A stretch of 64,000 nucleotides of DNA from positions 62,001 to 126,000 of the forward strand of contig NZ_RFLW01000004.1 of assembly GCF_003719295.1 (NCBI RefSeq), read 5' to 3'. The notes under the pieces were generated by a model. The model was not told the DNA's origin. It was given only the letters and a program-made list of their open reading frames with translations, and did not search any database. Each line of letters begins with the position of its first letter. Positions within the stretch are counted from its first letter, which is position 1. The stretch comes from Haliea alexandrii. Lineage in GTDB: Bacteria; Pseudomonadota; Gammaproteobacteria; Pseudomonadales; Halieaceae. Shown in pieces: positions 17,008 through 25,109 of the stretch. A program made the translations under genes and the position numbers.

Positions 17008-17760
17008 TCAGAATTTGGCGTCGCGTTTTTCGATAAAGGCATCACGGGACTCCTGGGAGTCGCCCACGGTGTAGGCCTCCAGCGTGAATCCCTGTTCCCA
17101 GCGGTATTTGTCTTCGAGGTTGCCGTCTTCGATACCGGTGAGGGCCTCCTTGGCCAGCTTGACCATGGCCGGGGATTTGCTGGCGATACTGGCGGCAATC
17201 GCGCGCGCCGTGGGCAACAACTCCTCGCGGCTGACAACCTTCTCGATGGCGCCCAGCCGGTAGGCTTCCTGCGCATCGATGAATTCACCGGTGAAGTACA
17301 TGTAGCGCACTTTCTGCACCGGGAACATGCGCTGCAGATGCGCACCGCCGCCCATGGCGCCGCGGTCGATTTCGGGCACACCAAAGCGCGCGCAGTCAGA
17401 TGCGACCAGAATGTCGGCGGCGCCCGCCATGCCGATACCGCCCCCGAGCACAAAGCCGTGCAGGGCGATGATGACCGGCTTGGGGTTGCGGTGGATGGCA
17501 CGGAAGGTTTCGTAGTTGCCCTTGTTCACATCGACAATCCGCGTTGATTCGGCGGCGAGTTCCTTGATGTCTACGCCGGCGCAGAAGCCACGGCCCTCGG
17601 CGGCGATCAAAATGACCCGCACGGCGTCGTCGCGGCCCAGCGCGTCGATTTCATCGGCGATGGCAAACCAGCCGGCGCTGTCGAAAGCGTTTACGGGCGG
17701 CTTGTCGAGGATCATCTCGGCGATGCCGTCCTCGATGGTGGTGCGAAAGGGTTTACTCAT
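17008..17760 (-). CDS. echA20: EchA20-like enoyl-CoA hydratase family hydrolase
   Basis: Crotonase-fold protein of 250 residues. The two oxyanion-hole segments are GRGFCAGVDIKEL (56-68) and GFVLGGGIGMAG (102-113), and an acidic residue lies at Glu130 in FGVPEIDRGAMGG. In Mycobacterium, EchA20 (about the same size) opens ring D of the bicyclic CoA ester by hydrolysis rather than hydrating a double bond. Here the gene sits next to ipdC, ipdB and ipdA just as in the mycobacterial locus, which supports the same role. A general enoyl-CoA hydratase remains the alternative. Confidence 0.78.
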   Translation of the reverse strand: MSKPFRTTIEDGIAEMILDKPPVNAFDSAGWFAIADEIDALGRDDAVRVILIAAEGRGFCAGVDIKELAAESTRIVDVNKGNYETFRAIHRNPKPVIIALHGFVLGGGIGMAGAADILVASDCARFGVPEIDRGAMGGGAHLQRMFPVQKVRYMYFTGEFIDAQEAYRLGAIEKVVSREELLPTARAIAASIASKSPAMVKLAKEALTGIEDGNLEDKYRWEQGFTLEAYTVGDSQESRDAFIEKRDAKF

Positions 17761-17787
17761 GGTTGTTCTACCTGTCGGTGCAGTGAA

Positions 17788-18861
17788 TTACGGGTTGACG
17801 GCGGCACGCGCGGCGAGGGCCTGCAAGCGGCTTTCGGCTTCCTCAACGATGGACTGGATCAGCTCCTCGCAGGTGAGCAGGGTGTCGATCACCCCGGCCA
17901 CCTGGCCGCTGGGCAACACCCCGCGCGCCGGCTGCCCATCGACCATGGCCTTCTGGATGATCATCGGGGCATTAGCAGACATGATCGCCTGCGCGGCGGT
18001 CATGTCGTCACTGCGGCTCATGGCAATGGCGGACTTGAGCAGGCCGACCACACTGGCGCCGGTGTACTTGCGAAAGGCCAGGCCGTTGCGCATGGCAATG
18101 ATCAGCTTGCGCAGCTTGGAAGCACGCTCCAGCTCCGTCAGCAGTTCGTTCATGATCATGCGCTGCGGCATACCGTCCATGGCGCGCGAAACAATGATGT
18201 CCGCCGGATTCTTGCAATCCAGGTAGCGCTGTTTGGTAGCGTCCGGCACCGGCGACTCCCGGGTCAGCAGGAAACGCGTGCCCATGGCGACCCCGTCGGC
18301 GCCCCAGGCAAGCGCGGCAACCAGCCCGCGACCGTCCTTGAACCCCCCTGCCGCGACTACCGGCACCTGGGTGCCCACTGCATCCACCACCTGCGGTATC
18401 AGCAGCGTGGTCGGCACCGCACCGGTGTGGCCTCCACCCTCGCCACCCTGCACCGTGACTGCGTCAGCCCCCAGCTCCACCGCTTTCACGGCATGTTTGG
18501 GCAAACCCACCGTCGGCATGCAGATCACGCCAGCATCCTTCAGCTTGCGAATCATCTCCGGGCCCGGTGAGCGAGAATAGCTCACCGCACGCACACCGTG
18601 GCGGATTACCATGTCGATGATGTCTGCCGCATTGGGCTGGTACATGTGAAAGTTGACGCCGAAGGGGCGATCAGTCAGCGCTTTAACCTGCAGGATGTCG
18701 CGCTCCATCTCCTCGGGCGGGATGGTTGCGCCGGCGAGAAAACCGAAGCCGCCGGCGTTGCAGCTGCCGGCGACCAGCCGCGGATCCGCCACCCAGCCCA
18801 TCGCGGTTTGCACGATGGGGTAGCGGCAGCCGAGCAGTTCTGTCAGTCGTGTTGTCAGCAT
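17788..18861 (-). CDS. ipdC: IpdC-like flavoprotein (nitronate monooxygenase fold)
   Basis: FMN-type TIM barrel of 357 residues: N-terminal LGCRYPIVQTAMGWV, the phosphate-binding segments GGEGGGHTG and VVAAGGFKDGRG, and ALAWGADGVAMGTRFL. Such proteins are usually annotated as nitronate monooxygenase or 2-nitropropane dioxygenase. In HIP pathways IpdC (Rv3553, similar length) is instead an oxidoreductase acting on the bicyclic CoA ester before ring opening. Placement between the EchA20-like and IpdAB genes favours IpdC. Flavin binding is inferred from the fold. Confidence 0.8.
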   Translation of the reverse strand: MLTTRLTELLGCRYPIVQTAMGWVADPRLVAGSCNAGGFGFLAGATIPPEEMERDILQVKALTDRPFGVNFHMYQPNAADIIDMVIRHGVRAVSYSRSPGPEMIRKLKDAGVICMPTVGLPKHAVKAVELGADAVTVQGGEGGGHTGAVPTTLLIPQVVDAVGTQVPVVAAGGFKDGRGLVAALAWGADGVAMGTRFLLTRESPVPDATKQRYLDCKNPADIIVSRAMDGMPQRMIMNELLTELERASKLRKLIIAMRNGLAFRKYTGASVVGLLKSAIAMSRSDDMTAAQAIMSANAPMIIQKAMVDGQPARGVLPSGQVAGVIDTLLTCEELIQSIVEEAESRLQALAARAAVNP

Positions 18862-18869
18862 AGTGAGCC

Positions 18870-19673
18870 TCAGGCCCGGATACCGGGCGGGTTGTCGGCA
18901 ATTTGCGCGGCGCGCTGGTTGTGCGGGTCAAGGCCGGCAATGATCGCCAGTTGTTCGTCAGTCGGCGCTGGCGTGGTCGGCACATCCGCCGGCACCGCAA
19001 TCGGGTAACCGGTGTTGTCCTGCACTTCCTCCAGCGTAACCCCCGGGTGCAGGGAGAGCAGGCGAATCTGATGCTCCGGGCCACCAAAATCCATCACACA
19101 CAGGTTGGTCACGACACGGCGGATATCGACATCGTCCAGCGAACGACCGCGCGGCAACCGGGCGGGGTTATAACCGATGGAGGAGACAAAATCACACTCG
19201 CCGTCCATGAAGATCCGGGTGTTGTGGCCGGGCACGAAGAAGCTGTTGGCGTGGCAAATCGAGTTGCCGGGGAAACCGCGTGCGCCGAGCATCATCACTT
19301 TGGGCTGCTGGTAGGTGCCCCCCAGCGCCGAGGTGTTGGTCTGGCCAAAGCGGTCGATCTGGGTGGGGCCCAGCATCGCGTGACGCTTGCCGCTCCACAC
19401 ATTGTCGAAGATACGCGAAAAGCCCATCCAGGTTTCGTTGGCCTGCTGAAAATCAGCGGGGCGCTTGCCAATGGGGTTGGGCTCGCTGAGCAGGAAGGCC
19501 TCCGAATCCGTCATCATCAGGTCCGGGTTGAAGGTTTTCATGGCGAGGCTGGCGGCCAGTCGCGGTATGACCCCAATGCCGGTTGCCAGTACTTCACCGT
19601 CGTGACGAAAGGCCTCGGCGGCGGCAACAATGCACAGCTCGGCGAGGGTGTAGTCGGTTGCTACAGTTGACAT
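18870..19673 (-). CDS. ipdB: IpdB-like subunit of the ring C hydrolase (CoA-transferase fold)
   Basis: Protein of 267 residues in the class I CoA-transferase beta-subunit family, with N-terminal DYTLAELCIVAAAEAF, PNPIGKRPADF and a LGGTYQQPKVMMLG segment. IpdAB proteins look like CoA transferases, but the mycobacterial pair hydrolyses the last carbocycle (ring C) of the steroid nucleus. The gene lies 21 bases after ipdA and 8 bases before ipdC. True CoA transfer cannot be excluded by eye. Confidence 0.8.
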   Translation of the reverse strand: MSTVATDYTLAELCIVAAAEAFRHDGEVLATGIGVIPRLAASLAMKTFNPDLMMTDSEAFLLSEPNPIGKRPADFQQANETWMGFSRIFDNVWSGKRHAMLGPTQIDRFGQTNTSALGGTYQQPKVMMLGARGFPGNSICHANSFFVPGHNTRIFMDGECDFVSSIGYNPARLPRGRSLDDVDIRRVVTNLCVMDFGGPEHQIRLLSLHPGVTLEEVQDNTGYPIAVPADVPTTPAPTDEQLAIIAGLDPHNQRAAQIADNPPGIRA

Positions 19674-19694
19674 GCAGTAATCTCCCTGGGCGTA

Positions 19695-20567
19695 TCAGTA
19701 GGTGGGCAACGCAATGGCGCGGATGGCGTCGAGCCCACCCACATTGCGCTGGTATTCGGCCTCGTCGGCCCCCAGGTATTTCTCCAGGTAACCCGCAATG
19801 CCACCGTCTTTGGCCGAGGCGTTGTAGGCCTTGAAATGCGCTACATCAAAGCCGTACAGCGGGTTGCAGGACGTCGGGTGGGCGCCGCCAGGAATTTCCA
19901 CGATGGCACTGGTCGCAGCGCGCTCCCAGAACACCTCCCGCGCCCGCGCCGGATCGGCAAAAAACGACGTATCAACCAGTTCATCACAGGATACGATGGT
20001 GTTTTTCGCCGCGCGCGCAAACCAGTCGTCAAGGTAGTGGTCAGGACCCGCGATCTGGCACACACCACGAAAATCCGCGCGGTCCACGTGAATCAGGGAC
20101 ACATCGAGGTTCAGTGCCGGCATGGCCACCCACTCCTTGTCGTCGTAGGGGCTGTCGATCAGTTTGATATCCGGATTCTGGTTGATGACATCGGTACCCA
20201 GGCCGACCGCGGTGGGGATGAAAGGCAGCCCCCAGGCAGCGGCTCGCAGGCCCAGCAACATCATCCCTTCATCGACTTCCATAACCTCGATGGCACCGCT
20301 CTGCCGCGCCTGGCGGAAGTAAGGTTCCAACGGAATGAAATCCAGTGAAACAAACGCAAACACCAGTTTCTTGACCTTGCCCGCGGCACAGAGCATGCCC
20401 ACATCAGCACCGCCATAAGCGACCACCGTGAGGTCTTTCACATCCGAGCGGAGGATTTCGCGCACCAGTGCCATTGGCTTGCGCCGCGGGCCCCAGCCAC
20501 CAATCCCCACGGTCATTCCGTCTTCGATTTGTGCCACCGCATCGCGGGCACTGAGCCGTTTATCCAT
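19695..20567 (-). CDS. ipdA: IpdA-like subunit of the ring C hydrolase (CoA-transferase fold)
   Basis: Protein of 290 residues in the CoA-transferase alpha-subunit family: the glycine-rich start GMTVGIGGWGPRRKPMALV, a central EVMEVDEGMMLLGLRAAA segment (95-112) and SLIHVDRAD. The mycobacterial IpdA catalytic residue is a glutamate near position 105; Glu97 or Glu100 here is the likely equivalent, but I cannot align it with certainty. With IpdB it should open ring C of the steroid-derived CoA ester. It is the first enzyme gene after the two Lrp-type regulators, 11 bases downstream. Confidence 0.8.
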   Translation of the reverse strand: MDKRLSARDAVAQIEDGMTVGIGGWGPRRKPMALVREILRSDVKDLTVVAYGGADVGMLCAAGKVKKLVFAFVSLDFIPLEPYFRQARQSGAIEVMEVDEGMMLLGLRAAAWGLPFIPTAVGLGTDVINQNPDIKLIDSPYDDKEWVAMPALNLDVSLIHVDRADFRGVCQIAGPDHYLDDWFARAAKNTIVSCDELVDTSFFADPARAREVFWERAATSAIVEIPGGAHPTSCNPLYGFDVAHFKAYNASAKDGGIAGYLEKYLGADEAEYQRNVGGLDAIRAIALPTY

Positions 20568-20578
20568 GTTGTATTCCT

Positions 20579-21046
20579 TCAGCTGACGATCCGCGCCATG
20601 CGGTAATCGTGTTTGACAAAATTGACACCGAGCGTGCTTTCCGTACGCCGTACACCCGGTATGCTGCTGATGCGCTGGTGCACGAACTCGGCGAGATGTT
20701 CGTTACTGCGCACCATGGTGATGGCCAACAAATCGGAGCGGCCGAGCATCTCGCCGACAAACCCGAGCTCGCCAATGGCAGAAAGTGCCCGCGCTACTGC
20801 CTGCACCTGATGACTGCGCTCCACCTCAATCCAGATGTAGGCCAGTGCACCGTTGCGAAAGCGATCGATATTGGTGACCGCCGTAATGCGAATCTGGCGC
20901 TCCTCCTCCATACGCTTGACCCGCGCCCGCACGGTGCCTTCGGTCACCCCGAGGTCAGTCGCAATCTGCCGGTTGCTGATACGCGCATCCTCCGACAGCC
21001 GTGCCACTATCTGCCGGTCGATGTCGTCCAGACGGCGGCGCGTCAT
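20579..21046 (-). CDS. Lrp/AsnC family transcriptional regulator (second of a tandem pair)
   Basis: Protein of 155 residues: N-terminal winged helix-turn-helix (LDDIDRQIVARLSEDARISNRQIATDLGVTE in outline, residues about 6-37, then VRARVKRMEEERQI), linker, and C-terminal RAM domain, the oligomerising and ligand-binding part. Its start overlaps the stop of the first Lrp-like gene by four bases. Both lie inside the HIP operon between the FadD3-like ligase and ipdA, so they are the obvious candidates to sense a steroid-CoA or its breakdown product. Ligand and operator are unknown. Confidence 0.85.
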   Translation of the reverse strand: MTRRRLDDIDRQIVARLSEDARISNRQIATDLGVTEGTVRARVKRMEEERQIRITAVTNIDRFRNGALAYIWIEVERSHQVQAVARALSAIGELGFVGEMLGRSDLLAITMVRSNEHLAEFVHQRISSIPGVRRTESTLGVNFVKHDYRMARIVS

Positions 21047-21549
21047 GCGCTGGCACCCCGGTCGAACGGCACCCAGTCGGGCTGGTTTTTCAGCACATTG
21101 ACCGCCAGCGCCGGGGTAAGACGACGCACACCCGGCATGGCGGCAATGCGCTCATGCAACAGGCGGTGCAGCGCCACCTGGTCTTCCGCCACCATCAGTA
21201 TTTCAATGTCCTGGGCACCCACCACCACATTGACCGAAAACACTTCGGGCACAGCCGCCAGCTCGCGTGCCACCTCCTCCGGTGAGCGGCTCTCCACCTG
21301 CACGCCAATCGCCAGCAACATGCCAAAACCGGCGGCCTCGATGTCGGTGACTGCCACCACACGCATGGTTCTGGATTCCTCCAGCCGCCGCACCCGCGAA
21401 CGCACCGTCGCCTCGGTGAGGCCGAGCTCGCGTGCGATGGAGCGAAAGGGCAACCGGCCGTCCGCGCGCAGCAGGGCGATGATGGCGTGGTCCGTTTCGT
21501 CCAGCTCTATCTGCGAGACGCGCTCCACCCGTTGTTCCTGCCCGGCCAC
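21043..21549 (-). CDS. Lrp/AsnC family transcriptional regulator (first of a tandem pair)
   Basis: Protein of 168 residues: winged helix-turn-helix at about 15-65 (ELDETDHAIIALLRADG, then LTEATVRSRVRRLEE) and a RAM domain. It is seven bases after the ligase gene and overlaps the next Lrp-like gene by four bases. The two proteins differ throughout, so this is an old pair, perhaps a hetero-oligomer, not a recent duplicate. The known regulator of the homologous mycobacterial genes is the TetR-type KstR2, which is absent here. Confidence 0.85.
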   Translation of the reverse strand: MAGQEQRVERVSQIELDETDHAIIALLRADGRLPFRSIARELGLTEATVRSRVRRLEESRTMRVVAVTDIEAAGFGMLLAIGVQVESRSPEEVARELAAVPEVFSVNVVVGAQDIEILMVAEDQVALHRLLHERIAAMPGVRRLTPALAVNVLKNQPDWVPFDRGASA

Positions 21550-21556
21550 GTCCGCG

Positions 21557-23152
21557 CTAGCCCCGTTCCGCCGCCATACGCTGGCGCAACTCGTTCTTCA
21601 GTACTTTGCCACCGGCATTCATGGGCAGCTCCGGCACCAGGCGCACCACACGCGGCACTTTGTAATTCGCCATATGCTCGCGCGACCAGGCGATAACGGC
21701 CGCCTCGTCCAGCTGCGCACCGGCGGCCGGCACAATCCACGCGCAGGCAACTTCGCCCATGCGCTCATCTGGAACGCCTATTACCGCTGCCCGGGTCACA
21801 CCGGGCATGCTGTGCAGGCTGTTCTCGATTTCCGCAGGGTAGCAATTGAAGCCCCCCACAATGAACATATCCTTGATGCGGTCGGTGATGCGCACGTAGC
21901 CGTCCTCATCCATCACGCCAACATCCCCGGTTTTCAGCCAGCCATCCGCGGTAATCGTGCGTGCGGTCTCCTCGGGGTTGTCGAGGTAGCACTGCATGAC
22001 GTTGTAGCCGCGGCACCAGATTTCGCCTTCAGTACCGGCCGCAACAGTGGCGCCATTGGCGTCGACACATTTCATCTCCACGCCCGCCATCGCACGCCCG
22101 GAGCTGTGTGAAATGCGCTCTGCGCTGTCTTCGGGACGACAGATGGAAATCACGCCACAGGACTCGGTCAGCCCATAGGCGGTCACCACTACCTGGAAAC
22201 CCAGCTCGCTGCGCATCTTCTCGATCAACGACACCGGCACGGGCGCCGCCCCGGTTACCGCCAGGCGCAGACTGGACAGATCGTATTCCCCACGCTGCGG
22301 GTGGCTCAGCAGCGACTGGTAAATGGTCGGTGGACCGGGGATGACCGAGACGCGGTCACGGTGGATCTGGCTGAGGACCGCATCGAGATCGAACTGCTTG
22401 ACCGGCAGCATTCTGGCACCGCAAATGGTGGCTGCGAGCCAACCCGCCTTGTACCCGAAGGAATGAAAAAACGGGTTTATAATCAGATAGTTATCGTCAC
22501 TGCTCAGGCCGACTGTCGCACTCCAGGTGGAGAAGGCGCGAATATTCTGCCCATGGCTGGTGACCACGCCCTTGGGCTGCCCGGTGGTGCCCGACGTAAA
22601 CAGGATATCCAGGGTGTCATCCGGGGTCAGCTGGCTGGCGCGCGCCTCGACGGCCGCAGGATCCACAGCGTCGCCGCGGGCGAGGAATTCCGACCATGCC
22701 TGTGTGCCAGCGCTCTCGCCATCAAACAATACCGTCCCCTGCAGGTCAGGCAAATCCTCGTGCGCCACCATGGCTGGATAGCACATGCCAAGGAACTCAC
22801 CTACCGTGAACAGCCAGCGCGCACCGCTGCGGCGGAGGATAAAACCGGCTTCGGCGCCCTTCAAGCGGGTATTCAGGGGCACCAGCACGCCACCTATGGT
22901 CTGCGCGCCCATGGCCGCGACTATCCACTGCCACATGTTTGGCGCCCAGATGGCGATCCGTTCTCCATGCGCAAGCCCAGCTGCCAGAAACGCCGCAGCG
23001 GCTCGCAGGCGCGCCGCATCGAGCTCGGCGTAAGTAAGGGAAACGGGGCCGTCACTGATTGCCACCCGCTCGGGCAGCGCCCTCGCGGTAGCCGCGACAA
23101 CCTGCGGTAGTGTGCGCTGATCTGACTCGGGAGTGGGCATGGCAAAAGGCAC
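21557..23152 (-). CDS. fadD3: FadD3-like AMP-forming acyl-CoA ligase (HIP-CoA ligase)
   Basis: Protein of 531 residues with adenylate-forming enzyme motifs: FTSGTTGQPKGV, AYGLTESCG, WLKTGDVGVMDEDGY, the IKDMFIVGGFNCYPAEIE hinge and the C-terminal lysine in GGKVLKNEL. In the first position of a HIP operon it should activate the steroid-derived bicyclic propanoate (HIP) with ATP and CoA, as FadD3 does. The frame opens with GTG at 23152; an ATG four codons on (23140) is equally possible, and neither has a clear ribosome binding site. A plausible promoter lies 22 bases upstream. Confidence 0.78.
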   Translation of the reverse strand: MPFAMPTPESDQRTLPQVVAATARALPERVAISDGPVSLTYAELDAARLRAAAAFLAAGLAHGERIAIWAPNMWQWIVAAMGAQTIGGVLVPLNTRLKGAEAGFILRRSGARWLFTVGEFLGMCYPAMVAHEDLPDLQGTVLFDGESAGTQAWSEFLARGDAVDPAAVEARASQLTPDDTLDILFTSGTTGQPKGVVTSHGQNIRAFSTWSATVGLSSDDNYLIINPFFHSFGYKAGWLAATICGARMLPVKQFDLDAVLSQIHRDRVSVIPGPPTIYQSLLSHPQRGEYDLSSLRLAVTGAAPVPVSLIEKMRSELGFQVVVTAYGLTESCGVISICRPEDSAERISHSSGRAMAGVEMKCVDANGATVAAGTEGEIWCRGYNVMQCYLDNPEETARTITADGWLKTGDVGVMDEDGYVRITDRIKDMFIVGGFNCYPAEIENSLHSMPGVTRAAVIGVPDERMGEVACAWIVPAAGAQLDEAAVIAWSREHMANYKVPRVVRLVPELPMNAGGKVLKNELRQRMAAERG

Positions 23153-23173
23153 AAACAGTGAACCGGGGCCACA

Positions 23174-23202
23174 ATACTAGTCAGCGTTTCGCGGTTTTAC
23201 AA
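23174..23202 (-). promoter_or_regulatory. Candidate promoter of the HIP operon
   Basis: On the minus strand a -35-like TTGTAA (23202-23197) and a -10-like TAGTAT (23179-23174) are separated by exactly 17 bases; each matches the sigma-70 consensus at four of six positions. The predicted start is about 15 bases before the GTG of the ligase gene. An AT-rich stretch with AATT-ACG-AATT lies just upstream of the -35 (about 23203-23220) and could be bound by the Lrp/AsnC pair. Eye-based prediction only. Confidence 0.4.
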
Positions 23203-23247
23203 CCGGAATTCGTAATTATTTGCCCAGCAAACTACGCATAGTGAAGC

Positions 23248-23277
23248 GGCACTCCACGCCACAAGGCGCGGAGTGCC
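23248..23277 (-). terminator. Hairpin after the acyl-CoA ligase gene
   Basis: GGCACTCC and GGAGTGCC form a perfect 8-base stem, extended inside by CGCC/GGCG after one mismatch, with an ACAA loop. It begins about nine bases after the stop of the ligase at 23286-24917 and separates that unit from the HIP operon. No U-tract follows, so termination strength is uncertain. Confidence 0.5.
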
Positions 23278-23285
23278 AGGGCTTG

Positions 23286-24917
23286 CTACTGATCGGGGAA
23301 GCTGTAGTCCTTGAACTGCTCGCGCAGTGAGACCTTGTGGATCTTGCCCGTGGCCCCGTGCGGCAACTCGTCGACAAACTCCACCGCATCGGGCTTCCAC
23401 CAGGTCGCCACCTTGCCTTCAAACCAGCCCAGCATGTCATCAGCAGCCAAGTCTTGTCCGTCTCCCTTGCGCACCACAATCAACAACGGCCGCTCACTCC
23501 ACTTCGGGTGGTAATGACCAATAACCGCGGCCTCCGCCACCTTGGGGTGACTCATCGCCACATTCTCCAGCTCGATTGAGGAGATCCACTCGCCACCTGA
23601 CTTGATAACGTCCTTGGTGCGGTCGGTGATCGCCATGTAACCCTCGGGATCGATGGTCGCCACATCGCCCGTTTCGAACCAGCCGGCCTCTTCGTGGGCA
23701 CCGTCGGCGTCGCGCTTGAAGTAGCCCGAGCAGATCCAGGGGCCGCGTACCTTCAACGCCCCGAAGGCCTTTCCATCCCAAGGCAGCTCCTGGCCCTCTT
23801 CATCGACTATTTTCATTTCCACGCCAAAGATGGCGCGCCCGGCCTTCAGGCGCAGCCGGGAAAAATCTTCCTCACTGAAGCGCTCACGCTGGGTATCACT
23901 GGCATTGATCGTGCCGAGCGGGCTCATTTCGGTCATCCCCCAACCCACGCGCGCAACGACACCGTAGGCATCAAATTGCTCCGCAATCGCCAGGGGACAT
24001 GCGGCACCACCCACGACAACCCGCTTGAGGGATTCCACCTGCTTCTCGGTGGCCTTGAGGTGTGCGAGCAGCGCCAGCCAGACCGTGGGCACACCCGCGG
24101 ACATGGTCACCTGCTCCTCATTGATGAGGTTGGCCAGCGTTTCTCCGTCACCCATCTTGTTGCCGGGGAACACCAGCTTGGAACCGGCCATCGGGCAGGA
24201 GTAGGGGTTGCCCCAGGCATTGACGTGAAACATGGGCACAATCGGCAACACCACATCGCTCGCCGACAGGCCCATGGCGTCCGGCATCATGGTGGCGTAG
24301 GCGTGCAGCATGGTAGAGCGGTGCGAATAGAGAACCCCTTTCGGGTTGCCTGTCGTACCCGAGGTGTAGCACAGGGCGCAGGCATCGCGTTCGTCCAGCT
24401 CCGGCCATTCAAAGTCGCTGCTCACACCCTCGATGAGGGTTTCGTAGCACATCGCATTGGGCAGGGTCGTCTCCGGCATGTGTTGCGCACTGGTGAGCAC
24501 AATCCAGCCTTCAACACCCGGGCACTGGGGCGCCAGCTTTTCGGCCAAGGGTACGAAGTCGGGATCGAGGAATACGTAGCGGTCTTCTGCATGGTTGATG
24601 ATGTAGACCAGCTGCTCCGGGAACAGCCGCGGATTGATCGTATGACAGACGTAGCCACTGCAGGCCGAGGCGTAGTACGTCTCGAGGTGGCGATAATCGT
24701 TCCATGCCAGTGTGCCGATGCGGTCTCCCCGCTGCAGGCCCCAGGGGCTGATGGCGTTGGCGAGCTGACGGGAGCGCTCGAACGCTTCGCGATAGGTATA
24801 GCGGTGTCGCGGGTTGTCGCGGGTAACTGAAACAATCTCCTGATCCCCATTAACCCGCTCCGCGTGCTGGATGATCGAGGTGATCAGCAGCGGCATGTCC
24901 ATCATCAAACCGTGCAT
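23286..24917 (-). CDS. AMP-forming acyl-CoA ligase (medium/long-chain fatty acid type)
   Basis: Protein of 543 residues with YTSGTTGNPKGV, WGMTEMSPLG, WFETGDVATIDPEGY, the IKSGGEWISSIELE hinge and the C-terminal catalytic lysine in GATGKIHK. It belongs to the large fatty-acyl-CoA synthetase group that contains many medium-chain ligases. The ATG at 24917 has a good ribosome binding site, AAGGAGAAC. It is a separate unit upstream of the HIP operon, bounded by a hairpin, so a role in activating steroid side chains or ordinary fatty acids is possible but unproven. Confidence 0.85.
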   Translation of the reverse strand: MHGLMMDMPLLITSIIQHAERVNGDQEIVSVTRDNPRHRYTYREAFERSRQLANAISPWGLQRGDRIGTLAWNDYRHLETYYASACSGYVCHTINPRLFPEQLVYIINHAEDRYVFLDPDFVPLAEKLAPQCPGVEGWIVLTSAQHMPETTLPNAMCYETLIEGVSSDFEWPELDERDACALCYTSGTTGNPKGVLYSHRSTMLHAYATMMPDAMGLSASDVVLPIVPMFHVNAWGNPYSCPMAGSKLVFPGNKMGDGETLANLINEEQVTMSAGVPTVWLALLAHLKATEKQVESLKRVVVGGAACPLAIAEQFDAYGVVARVGWGMTEMSPLGTINASDTQRERFSEEDFSRLRLKAGRAIFGVEMKIVDEEGQELPWDGKAFGALKVRGPWICSGYFKRDADGAHEEAGWFETGDVATIDPEGYMAITDRTKDVIKSGGEWISSIELENVAMSHPKVAEAAVIGHYHPKWSERPLLIVVRKGDGQDLAADDMLGWFEGKVATWWKPDAVEFVDELPHGATGKIHKVSLREQFKDYSFPDQ

Positions 24918-24959
24918 CCGGATGTTCTCCTTTTATTGATTGAATCGAGGCCATTGCCC

Positions 24960-24975
24960 GAAGTGTAATCACTTC
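24960..24975. promoter_or_regulatory. Palindromic operator candidate, GAAGTG-TAAT-CACTTC
   Basis: A perfect 6-4-6 inverted repeat lies 43-58 bases before the acyl-CoA ligase start and 135 bases before crbS. The format resembles operators of TetR-type fatty acid regulators such as PsrA, but the sequence is not the PsrA consensus. The rest of the 192-base divergent gap shows a TTATAG-like -10 near 25069 for crbS and nothing else distinct. Confidence 0.4.
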
Positions 24976-25109
24976 TGACGAGGATAGCACCGCTTGGCGG
25001 AGGCAAGCGTCAAAAACGGGCAGGCGTGCGCCAGAAGGCGCCACCTGCCATCGATAACGCGGCAATGTTATAGTCGCCGCAAACACCAATAACAGGCGCT
25101 GGCGACCGC

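Noticed and set aside
17788-18861. Nitronate monooxygenase as the function of the flavoprotein
   Set aside because: The fold allows it, but its place between EchA20-like and IpdB genes makes IpdC much more likely.
20609-22111. A 500-codon plus-strand frame opposite the Lrp genes and the FadD3-like gene
   Set aside because: No protein family is visible, and it lies over three well-supported minus-strand genes.
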